Made by a program: the position numbers and the translations under genes. A stretch of DNA of 5,855 nt from an uncultured Bacilli bacterium (GTDB lineage Bacteria; Bacillota_I; Bacilli_A; RF39; UBA660): NCBI GenBank assembly GCA_947589165.1, contig CANQCH010000071.1, positions 1 to 5,855 of the forward strand, written 5' to 3'. Below, in pieces: positions 1 to 5,406 of this stretch (positions within the stretch are counted from its first letter, which is position 1; the number at the start of each line of letters is the position of its first letter). The notes below the pieces were generated by a model that was not told the DNA's origin, ran no database searches, and saw only the letters and a program-made list of their open reading frames with translations.

Positions 1-801
1 ATTACCAAAATAATTGATATCTGCTTTGTTTGGTTAGCATTTTATTATATTTTAAAAAATATTAAAAATAATATTAAGATGGTGTTAATATTTAAAGGTG
101 TAATTGTTATTTTAGTAGTTAAACTATTAAGTGATTTATTAAATTTAAATACTGTTGGTGTTATTTTAGAATATGCGGTTCAATGGGGACCATTAGCTAT
201 CATTGTGATTTTTCAACCGGAAATTCGAAGTGTCTTAGAATCTTTAGGTCGGACCCAACTTTTAGGCCGGCATAAAGTTTTAACCGTGGATGAACGGGAA
301 AAAGTTGTTTATGAAATTACCCGGGCAACTGATTATCTAAGAAAAAATCGGATTGGTGCTTTAATTGTTATTGAAAGAGAAATATCGCTAGAAGAATATA
401 TTTCTTCTTCAACTAAAATATATGCGGATTTATCTGATTCTTTATTGGAAACGATCTTTTTCCCTAATTCACCATTACATGATGGTGGGGTAATTGTTCA
501 AGGGGATCGCATCACTTGTGCTGGTTCCGTATTTAAAACGAGTATGAATCCGAATATTTCCAAACGTTTAGGGACTCGGCACCGGGCAGCTTTAGGTATT
601 GCCGAAGAAAGTGATGCTTTGGCTTTAGTTGTTTCGGAAGAAACCGGGCGCTTAAGTATCGCGGTCGATGGCGAATTACATTATAATTTAAGCCCTGATG
701 AATTTCGCATGATGCTAATTGATGAATTACAACCTAAAGCAGAAGTTTTCTTCGAAGCGGATGAAAACGAAGAAGAAAGCGAAGGTGAAGACAATGCGTA
801 A
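1..801 (+). CDS. cdaA: Diadenylate cyclase CdaA (5' partial)
   Basis: Membrane-bound enzyme that condenses two ATP into the second messenger c-di-AMP, which controls potassium and osmolyte uptake and cell-wall homeostasis in Bacillota. The frame is open from base 1 and the residues before the first ATG (79) match the family's first membrane helix (IIDICFVWLAFYYIL), so the true start lies upstream; about 10-15 residues seem missing. Two more helices follow (nt about 82-145 and 175-217), ending in the family hallmark IVIFQPEIR (nt about 199-228). A helical linker leads to the DAC domain. Its nucleotide-binding motif is at 481-489 and reads Asp-Gly-Gly, where characterised enzymes have Asp-Gly-Ala. 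The second motif, RHR, is intact at 577-585 (GTRHRAALG), followed by VSEETG. The C-terminus is strongly acidic and its codons carry the ribosome binding site of cdaR, which it overlaps by 8 nt. Identification is firm; activity is inferred. Confidence 0.96.
   Translation: MTKIIDICFVWLAFYYILKNIKNNIKMVLIFKGVIVILVVKLLSDLLNLNTVGVILEYAVQWGPLAIIVIFQPEIRSVLESLGRTQLLGRHKVLTVDEREKVVYEITRATDYLRKNRIGALIVIEREISLEEYISSSTKIYADLSDSLLETIFFPNSPLHDGGVIVQGDRITCAGSVFKTSMNPNISKRLGTRHRAALGIAEESDALALVVSEETGRLSIAVDGELHYNLSPDEFRMMLIDELQPKAEVFFEADENEEESEGEDNA
782..787 (+). promoter_or_regulatory. Ribosome binding site fixing the cdaR start
   Basis: AAGGTG lies 6 nt upstream of the ATG at 794, inside the last codons of cdaA. 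It selects 794 over the in-frame ATG at 719, which has no such site and would add 25 lysine-rich residues encoded wholly inside cdaA. The position suggests translational coupling of the two genes. Confidence 0.75.
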
Positions 802-2140
802 GTTATTGCGAAAAATATATAATTTTATTGATAAAAGAATAGTTGTACCAATTAGTCGGGTGGTTTATTTTATTTCAAAAAAATGGAAGAAAAATCAAGG
901 CCATTTAGATAAAATTTTAAATCGGCCCCATTTCCTTATTTATTTATCTTTAGTAATTGCGGTTGTCTTATTCTTTTTAATTGATTCTAAAGTTATAACT
1001 TTAGTGGAAACGGAAGCTGAAGTCATTACCAATGTTCCGGTAGTTGTAAAATATAATGCCGAAGCTTATGTGGTGGAAGGTGTTCCCGATACGGTTGATA
1101 TTACGATCACAGGTCGCAAAAGTGATATTTATTTAGCTAAACAACTAGGCGAATATGAAGTAATATTAGATCTATCAGATTATACCGCCAGTGATAAGAC
1201 CAGAAAAGTTTACTTTACTTATTCCAAATCAATTAATAGTTTAGGTTATAAATTAGATCCAAGTTATGTTCAAGTATCAATTAAAAATAAAGAAAGTAGT
1301 GTTTTCTCTTTATCTTATGATTTATTAAATATTGATAAATTAAATAGTAAATTGAGTGTGAAAAGCGTTAGTTTAAATAAAACCGAAGCGGTGGTTAAGG
1401 GTAGTAATGAAGCTTTAGAACAAATTGCAACTGTCAAAGCCTTAATTGATTTAAAGAAACAAGATTTTAAAGATGCCGGAACTTATGATGTTGATGATGT
1501 GGAATTAGTAGCTTATGATTCCGAAGGGGTTAAATTAACTAATGTCGAAATTGTGCCGGAAACAACGAGTGCGACTTTAGTAATTGATAGTTATTCGAAA
1601 ACAGTACCTTTAGTTGTACAAACAACTGGTAATTTAGTGGCCGGTCGCGCCATTGCCTCTTTAACGATTGATGGTGTGGAATCCCAATCAATCACGATTT
1701 ATGGCGATAAAGACTCTATTGATCAAATTGAAAGTGTACCGGTAACTATTAATGTTAATGGCGAAGGTAATAATAATACGAAAACGTATGAAGTTTCGAT
1801 TACAAAACCAAATGGGGTGCGGGAAATGAGTACTAGGAGTGTTAAGATTACAACGACTTTTGGTGAAGAACAACAAAAAACTCTTAATATTCCAACGGTA
1901 TATACGGAAAATATTGCTGAGGGTTTAACTGCCACCCAAAATCCCGGCCAAAATATCACCATTCAAGTAAAAGGGGTAGCTTCTCAAATTGAAAAGATTA
2001 CAGAAAATGATATTAATGCCGTTGTCGATTTAAGTGGTCTTGGCGTTGGGGAACATGAAGTTGATATTAAAATTACGAATACGAATCCATTAATTAGATA
2101 TGAAGTATCTAGTAAAGTAAAAATTAAAATTACCAAATAA
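794..2140 (+). CDS. cdaR: CdaR, YbbR-repeat partner/regulator of CdaA
   Basis: Membrane-anchored protein that binds CdaA and modulates c-di-AMP synthesis from outside the cell; in Bacillota it is normally encoded directly after cdaA. The product is 448 residues. A basic cytoplasmic N-terminus (about 1-45) is followed by one membrane helix at about 46-64 (FLIYLSLVIAVVLFFLI). The rest is extracytoplasmic and divides into four YbbR-like beta-rich repeats at roughly 78-164, 170-264, 268-356 and 362-447; the clearest signature is VVDLSGLGVGEHEVDI in the last repeat. Four repeats is the size expected from the Bacillus protein. The start at 794 is preferred because of its ribosome binding site and the short overlap with cdaA. 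A strong terminator follows the stop immediately, so the glmM gene that usually comes third in this operon is not cotranscribed here. Confidence 0.93.
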   Translation: MRKLLRKIYNFIDKRIVVPISRVVYFISKKWKKNQGHLDKILNRPHFLIYLSLVIAVVLFFLIDSKVITLVETEAEVITNVPVVVKYNAEAYVVEGVPDTVDITITGRKSDIYLAKQLGEYEVILDLSDYTASDKTRKVYFTYSKSINSLGYKLDPSYVQVSIKNKESSVFSLSYDLLNIDKLNSKLSVKSVSLNKTEAVVKGSNEALEQIATVKALIDLKKQDFKDAGTYDVDDVELVAYDSEGVKLTNVEIVPETTSATLVIDSYSKTVPLVVQTTGNLVAGRAIASLTIDGVESQSITIYGDKDSIDQIESVPVTINVNGEGNNNTKTYEVSITKPNGVREMSTRSVKITTTFGEEQQKTLNIPTVYTENIAEGLTATQNPGQNITIQVKGVASQIEKITENDINAVVDLSGLGVGEHEVDIKITNTNPLIRYEVSSKVKIKITK

Positions 2141-2165
2141 AAAAGAGCTTCGGAGCTCTTTTTTT
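2139..2165. terminator. Bidirectional intrinsic terminator between cdaR and the DUF378 gene
   Basis: Perfect hairpin: GAGCT (2145-2149), loop TCGG, AGCTC (2154-2158). Flanking A-run 2139-2144 and T-run 2159-2165 extend the stem and provide a U-tract on either strand. It starts within the cdaR stop codon and lies 5 nt past the stop of the convergent minus-strand gene, so it probably serves both. Confidence 0.93.
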
Positions 2166-2170
2166 GTGTA

Positions 2171-2380
2171 CTAGCGATGACTTTCTTGATCTAAATCCAT
2201 GAAATAAATACCAATATTAATTAATCCACAGATACCAACAATTGCATAAATAATTCTTTCGAGAATTGCCATATTACCAAATAAAGTTTCCACTAAGTTA
2301 AATTCAAATAAACCAATTAAGCCCCAGTTTAGAGCCCCAATGATTGTAAATACTAATGCAATTTTTTGTATTGTTGCCAT
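2171..2380 (-). CDS. DUF378 family small membrane protein
   Basis: A 69-residue protein with two membrane helices, about residues 5-25 and 40-61, and a short polar tail (DLDQESHR). The segment IIGALNWGLIGLF in the first helix is the hallmark of the DUF378 (YuzA-like) family, small inner-membrane proteins of unknown function found widely in bacteria. The start chosen is the ATG at 2380-2378 because an AAAGGAAGG ribosome binding site (2396-2388) sits 7 nt upstream of it; an in-frame ATG 14 codons earlier (2422) would place that site inside the gene and add a non-hydrophobic extension not typical of the family. The gene is single, on the opposite strand to its neighbours, convergent with cdaR and divergent from the lipoprotein gene. 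Family call is firm; function is unknown. Confidence 0.88.
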   Translation of the reverse strand: MATIQKIALVFTIIGALNWGLIGLFEFNLVETLFGNMAILERIIYAIVGICGLINIGIYFMDLDQESHR

Positions 2381-2387
2381 AATCCAT

Positions 2388-2396
2388 CCTTCCTTT
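2388..2396 (-). promoter_or_regulatory. Ribosome binding site of the DUF378 gene
   Basis: On the minus strand this reads AAAGGAAGG, a strong Shine-Dalgarno match 7 nt before the ATG at 2380. It decides the short (69-residue) start over the longer one. Confidence 0.75.
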
Positions 2397-2402
2397 ATTT
2401 TT

Positions 2403-2431
2403 ATTATGGTCCAATATTGCATAATTATTCA
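2403..2431 (-). promoter_or_regulatory. Possible promoter of the DUF378 gene
   Basis: Minus strand: CATAAT (2408-2403) matches the -10 consensus at 5 of 6; TGAATA (2431-2426), 17 nt upstream, is a weak -35. A start near 2396 would place the ribosome binding site at the very 5' end of the transcript, as at other genes in this window. The region is AT-rich, so chance matches are likely. Confidence 0.35.
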
Positions 2432-2460
2432 TGTATATTTTAAAAAATGAAAAATATATT
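2432..2460 (+). promoter_or_regulatory. Possible promoter of the lipoprotein gene
   Basis: TATATT (2455-2460) is a 5 of 6 match to the -10 box; the matching -35 position (TGTATA, 2432-2437) is poor. Transcription would begin near 2467, about 16 nt before the ATG at 2483. The gene must have its own promoter because the upstream neighbour points the other way, but the exact boxes are uncertain in such AT-rich DNA. Confidence 0.35.
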
Positions 2461-2470
2461 TAAATAGAAA

Positions 2471-2477
2471 GTGGGGT
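2471..2477 (+). promoter_or_regulatory. Atypical ribosome binding site of the lipoprotein gene
   Basis: GTGGGGT before the ATG at 2483 is a G-rich, imperfect Shine-Dalgarno. Its GTG at 2471 is itself in frame and could be mistaken for the start, but beginning at 2483 gives a clean MKKF signal peptide. Confidence 0.5.
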
Positions 2478-2482
2478 TAAAT

Positions 2483-3577
2483 ATGAAAAAGTTTTTAATA
2501 TTGGGGGCCTTTATTTTATTATTTTTAGCAGGTTGTGGCAAATATAAGGTCGAAGATGCGGTTAAAGATTTTACTAATAAAGTAAATAATAGCAAATCTT
2601 ATAAATTATCGGGAACGATGGAAATAAGTAGTAGTGAAGAAACTTTTACTTATAGTTTAGAATCATACTTTTTAAAAGATGATTATTATAAAGTCGTCTT
2701 AATTAACCAAACCAATAATCATGAACAAGTTATTTTAAAAAATGATGAAGGTTTATACGTTGTTACACCATCCTTAAATAAAAGTTTTAAATTTGATAGT
2801 GTTTGGCCCGAAAATTCATCGCAAGCTTATCTTTTAGGTAATCTGGTTAAGGACATTAAAAATGATGCCAAAGTAGAAATGACGGAAACGGATAAAAATT
2901 ATATATTAAAAAGTGCGGTTAATTATCCCAATAATGAAGAATTAAGTTATCAAAAATTATATTTTGATAAAAATATGAACATTGAAAAAGTAGAAGTTTA
3001 TAATAAAGATGACATTGTTAAAATTAAAGTTAATTTTAATGAAGTTAATTTAAAAGCTAAATTAGATGAAGATGATTTTGTTTTAGACGATTTAATTGAT
3101 GAAGATTTAAATAATGATCCGGGTACAAACACAACACCAAATAAAACGGAAAATACTGAAACACCAAAAGAAGATACTTGTGATACGAAAGAAGGCTGTA
3201 ATACTAATAAAGATGAGACGACATCCTTCTTAGATGATATTATTTATCCTTTATATATCCCGGCGAATACCCATTTAAGTAATTCGGAAACTATAGAAGG
3301 AGAAGATAGTAATCGGGTAATATTAACTTTCAGTGGCGATAAGAATTTTGTAATTGTCGAAGAAGTAGCGAAAGTAAATAATGAATTTGAAGTAATTCCC
3401 GTTTATGGTGACCCTTTGATGCTTTATGAAACAATTGGGGCTTTAAGTAGTAATTCTTTAAGTTGGGACGCCAATAATATTAATTATTATTTAGTTAGTA
3501 GTGATCTAACAACTAATGAAATGGTAAGTGTGGCTGCCAGTTTAGGAAATTCGACGCTTGTATCATCATTAAAATAG
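2483..3577 (+). CDS. Lipoprotein with LolA/GerS-like and DUF4367-like domains
   Basis: A 364-residue secreted lipoprotein, predicted to be anchored to the outer face of the membrane. The N-terminus is a lipoprotein signal (MKKF, hydrophobic core 4-16) with lipobox LAGC, acylated Cys at 18. Residues about 23-205 resemble the LolA-like half-barrel of Gram-positive proteins such as sporulation protein YdcC and germination lipoprotein GerS: early SKSYKLSGTMEI, central VILKNDEGLYVVTPSLNKSF and WPENSSQAYLLGNLVKDI. A disordered Asn/Thr/Glu/Lys-rich linker (about 206-247) carries two cysteines (233 and 239). The C-terminal part (about 248-364), with YPLYIPANTHLS, VYGDPL and a final helix of the MVSVAASL type, resembles the DUF4367/RseB-type C-terminal domain. 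The arrangement recalls RseB-like lipid or protein-stress sensors, but no partner sigma or anti-sigma gene is visible. A germination role would require a sporulating host, which the window does not show. It is its own transcription unit, ending in a terminator that overlaps the stop. Confidence 0.82.
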   Translation: MKKFLILGAFILLFLAGCGKYKVEDAVKDFTNKVNNSKSYKLSGTMEISSSEETFTYSLESYFLKDDYYKVVLINQTNNHEQVILKNDEGLYVVTPSLNKSFKFDSVWPENSSQAYLLGNLVKDIKNDAKVEMTETDKNYILKSAVNYPNNEELSYQKLYFDKNMNIEKVEVYNKDDIVKIKVNFNEVNLKAKLDEDDFVLDDLIDEDLNNDPGTNTTPNKTENTETPKEDTCDTKEGCNTNKDETTSFLDDIIYPLYIPANTHLSNSETIEGEDSNRVILTFSGDKNFVIVEEVAKVNNEFEVIPVYGDPLMLYETIGALSSNSLSWDANNINYYLVSSDLTTNEMVSVAASLGNSTLVSSLK

Positions 3578-3595
3578 ACATCTTGTCTATTTTTT
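3571..3595 (+). terminator. Intrinsic terminator of the lipoprotein gene
   Basis: Perfect 10-bp inverted repeat AAAATAGACA (3571-3580), loop TCT, TGTCTATTTT (3584-3593), ending in a T-run to 3595. The stop codon TAG (3575-3577) lies inside the left arm, and the stem also contains the -35 box of the next promoter. Confidence 0.85.
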
Positions 3596-3603
3596 GTTAT
3601 ACT
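3575..3603 (+). promoter_or_regulatory. Promoter of the 3621 gene, embedded in the terminator
   Basis: TAGACA (3575-3580; 5 of 6 to TTGACA), exactly 17 nt spacer, TATACT (3598-3603; 5 of 6 to TATAAT), with an extended -10 TG at 3595-3596. Transcription is expected near 3610, giving a leader of about 11 nt that holds only the ribosome binding site GTGAGGT (3611-3617). Confidence 0.75.
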
Positions 3604-3620
3604 TGAAGTGGTGAGGTTAT

Positions 3621-4145
3621 ATGAAAAAAAAGGTTAATGTTAATAAGGTTAGTAAATTAGATTATTTAAATGATGATCAAAGAGAAGTATTGAGATTTGT
3701 GGTCATTTTGTTAGTAATTATTGTGGTAGTAGTAATAATTTATTTTATTAGTTATTATGCTTCCTTAAAAAATGTATATCATTATAATGATGAAGCAACG
3801 GATGCCACGATTAATTATGATGCAGTAACGGTTGGAACCATGTTTAATCGCCCGGAAGGTACGTATTATGTTGCCCTTTATAAAGATGATTTAGCGGATG
3901 CGGTTTATTATTCAGCTTTATTTAATAAATACATGAATCAAGAAGATGCTTTAAAAATCTATTATTGTAATTTAAATAATAAGTTAAATGAAAAATATTA
4001 TACGGCTGATGGTAAAAGTAATCCAAAAGCAACTAGTATTAACGATGTTAAGTTTGGTGAATTTACTTTTGTGAAAATAAGTAAAGGCAAAATCACCAAA
4101 TATTATGAAGATATTACGAAAGTAAAGAAAGAGTTAAACATTTAG
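3621..4145 (+). CDS. Membrane-anchored protein, probable thioredoxin-like fold without CXXC
   Basis: I do not recognise a named family. The 174-residue product has a basic, polar N-terminus (1-23), one strong membrane helix (about 24-47, VVILLVIIVVVVIIYF) and an extracytoplasmic domain of about 120 residues. The order of elements there suggests a thioredoxin-like fold: strand TYYVALYK (81-88), helix about 91-105, strand LKIYYCNLN (111-119), then a hairpin FTFVKISKGKITKYYE (148-163) followed by a C-terminal helix. There is only one cysteine (116) and no CXXC, and the usual cis-proline before the hairpin is absent (GEFTFVKI), so oxidoreductase activity is unlikely; a binding or scaffolding role is possible. 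It has its own promoter and terminator between the lipoprotein and the protease, so any functional link is inferred from position only. The fold assignment comes from reading the pattern by eye. Confidence 0.75.
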   Translation: MKKKVNVNKVSKLDYLNDDQREVLRFVVILLVIIVVVVIIYFISYYASLKNVYHYNDEATDATINYDAVTVGTMFNRPEGTYYVALYKDDLADAVYYSALFNKYMNQEDALKIYYCNLNNKLNEKYYTADGKSNPKATSINDVKFGEFTFVKISKGKITKYYEDITKVKKELNI

Positions 4146-4167
4146 TTTTCTAGCTTTCTTTTTTTTT
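4124..4167 (+). terminator. Probable terminator of the 3621 gene
   Basis: AAAGAAAG (4124-4131) pairs with CTTTCTTT (4154-4161); inside, AG (4132-4133) can pair with CT (4150-4151) and AAAC (4136-4139) with GTTT (4145-4148). A run of nine T (4159-4167) follows. The stem begins inside the last codons of the gene. It is weaker and more interrupted than the other terminators here. Confidence 0.6.
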
Positions 4168-4174
4168 GCCTTCA

Positions 4175-4183
4175 TGGTAAAAT
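4175..4183 (+). promoter_or_regulatory. Extended -10 promoter of the S41 protease gene
   Basis: TGGTAAAAT gives an extended TG plus TAAAAT (4178-4183; 5 of 6 to TATAAT). The -35 position 17 nt upstream (TTTCTT, 4155-4160) is poor and falls in the terminator T-run. A start near 4190 would leave an 11-nt leader beginning with the AGGAG ribosome binding site (4190-4194), 6 nt before the ATG. Confidence 0.6.
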
Positions 4184-4200
4184 GACTATAGGAGCATAAG

Positions 4201-5361
4201 ATGAAAGATAAAGGTTTTAGTTTATTGACCGTGATTGTTATTGTCTGTTTAACTTCTATTGTTTCGGCAATAACTGTCGGGGTAATTATTACCAATAATT
4301 ATAAAGGAACAGATGGTATAACCTATACTAATTTAATTAAAGATGAAAATTTAAAAGAATTTTTAGATGTCTATGAATCCGTTTTAACCAATTATTATAA
4401 AGATGTCAATAAACAAGAAATGTTAGAAAAAGCGATAAATGCGATGCTTAATTATTTAGGCGATAATTATACGACTTACTTAACTAAAGAACAAAGAGAA
4501 GCTTTAACCGAAAAATTAGAAGGTTCATATAAAGGTATAGGAATAACGATTGCTAATTGTACAATTCAAGCCGTTAATGAAAATTCACCGGCAGCGAAAG
4601 CCGGTTTACAAGTTGGCGATGTTATTATTAAAGTTGATAATAAAGATTTTACCGAATGTGTGGCTTCGGATGTGGCAAGTGAAATAAAAAATACAAATAA
4701 GAAAGTGGTCAAAATAAAAGTATTACGGAATAATAAGGAACAAGAATTTAATATTGAATTAAAAACGATTTTAATTTCACAAGTAGATTACCACTTATTA
4801 GAAAATACAGATATCGGTTATATTAATATATCAGTCTTTTCCAATACCATTAATGAACAGTTTACAAAAGCTTTAACGGAATTGCAAAAACAAGGGATGA
4901 AAAAATTAATAATTGATGTTAGAAATAATACGGGTGGTTATTTAGATGGCGCTAAAGATATAGCTAGTCAAATTTTGCCTGAAGGAAAATTAATTTTTAC
5001 GTTAGATAATAAAGATGGCAAAACCGCCTATTATGATGAAACGGCCACGGCATTAAATATTCCGGTAGTAGTTTTAATTAATGGTAGCAGTGCTTCATCC
5101 GCGGAAATTTTAACGGCTGCTTTAAAGGATAGTTATGGAGCAACTCTTATTGGGACCAAAACTTATGGTAAAGGTAAAGTTCAACAAACTTATGCTTTAG
5201 AAGATGGCAGTATGGCCAAATATACTTCAGCTTTATGGCTTCGACCTAATGGTGAATGCATTGATGGCAAGGGAATTGTTCCGGACATTGAAGTGCCAGA
5301 ACCAGAAACAGAGACGGAAACCGATGTAGTATTAAATCGGGCTATTGAATATTTAAACTAA
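4201..5361 (+). CDS. S41 family carboxyl-terminal processing protease (CtpA-like)
   Basis: A 386-residue membrane-anchored serine protease that would cleave envelope or secreted proteins outside the cell. One N-terminal membrane helix (about 7-31) is followed by a helical segment with the family pattern DVYESVLTNYYKDV and MLNYLGDNYTTYL (about 55-94). A PDZ domain spans about 108-188 (KGIGITI, then SPAAKAGLQVGDVIIKVD); its first loop is shorter than in typical CtpA/CtpB. The S41 core covers about 190-365. By alignment to the E. coli Tsp Ser-Lys-Gln set, the nucleophile is Ser299 (within NGSSASSAEIL), the base is Lys324 and the third residue Gln328 (YGKGKVQQ); the spacings of 25 and 4 residues match. 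There is no C-terminal peptidoglycan-binding domain; the protein ends soon after a Pro/Glu/Thr-rich stretch. The N-terminus (KGFSLLTVIVIV) resembles a type IV prepilin leader. The ATG at 4201 has AGGAG 6 nt upstream. Confidence 0.93.
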   Translation: MKDKGFSLLTVIVIVCLTSIVSAITVGVIITNNYKGTDGITYTNLIKDENLKEFLDVYESVLTNYYKDVNKQEMLEKAINAMLNYLGDNYTTYLTKEQREALTEKLEGSYKGIGITIANCTIQAVNENSPAAKAGLQVGDVIIKVDNKDFTECVASDVASEIKNTNKKVVKIKVLRNNKEQEFNIELKTILISQVDYHLLENTDIGYINISVFSNTINEQFTKALTELQKQGMKKLIIDVRNNTGGYLDGAKDIASQILPEGKLIFTLDNKDGKTAYYDETATALNIPVVVLINGSSASSAEILTAALKDSYGATLIGTKTYGKGKVQQTYALEDGSMAKYTSALWLRPNGECIDGKGIVPDIEVPEPETETETDVVLNRAIEYLN

Positions 5362-5383
5362 AAAAGCATTTTTGCTTTTTTTT
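5360..5383 (+). terminator. Intrinsic terminator of the S41 protease gene
   Basis: AAAAAAGCA (5360-5368), loop TTTT, TGCTTTTTT (5373-5381), with the T-run continuing to 5383. The hairpin begins within the TAA stop (5359-5361). The GC core is only 2 bp, but the long A/T arms and U-tract make termination likely. Its right arm overlaps the next -35 box. Confidence 0.75.
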
Positions 5384-5400
5384 GTTTCTTAAGATATAAT
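5372..5400 (+). promoter_or_regulatory. Promoter of the Ntdp gene, predicted leaderless
   Basis: Perfect -10 TATAAT (5395-5400), 17 nt spacer, -35 TTGCTT (5372-5377; the TTG core is conserved) lying inside the terminator of the previous gene. The start expected 7 nt past the -10 box is base 5407, the A of the ATG, so the mRNA would have no 5' leader. Confidence 0.75.
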
Positions 5401-5406
5401 AGGGAC

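Noticed and set aside
79..81. ATG at 79 as the cdaA start
   Set aside because: The frame is open to base 1 and the upstream residues match the first membrane helix of CdaA; starting at 79 would delete that helix. The gene is cut by the window edge instead.
719..793. Longer cdaR reading frame starting at ATG 719
   Set aside because: It lies entirely inside cdaA coding sequence, has no ribosome binding site, and the extra residues are a lysine-rich shadow of cdaA codons. ATG 794 has AAGGTG at 6 nt.
1688..1962. Two open frames on the minus strand inside cdaR
   Set aside because: They lie opposite a clearly coding cdaR region, overlap each other, show no family signature, and are explained as antisense shadows.
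2145..2158. GAGCT-TCGG-AGCTC as a regulatory operator or riboswitch element
   Set aside because: Position directly after a stop, perfect stem and T-run on both strands make it an ordinary bidirectional terminator.
2381..2422. 14-residue N-terminal extension of the DUF378 protein (start at 2422)
   Set aside because: A strong ribosome binding site lies inside this stretch, 7 nt before the ATG at 2380, and the extension is not part of the family's helix.
3100..3230. Repeat-like Asn/Thr/Lys/Glu-rich stretch in the lipoprotein gene
   Set aside because: It is a low-complexity protein linker without a regular nucleotide repeat unit, so it is not annotated as a DNA repeat.
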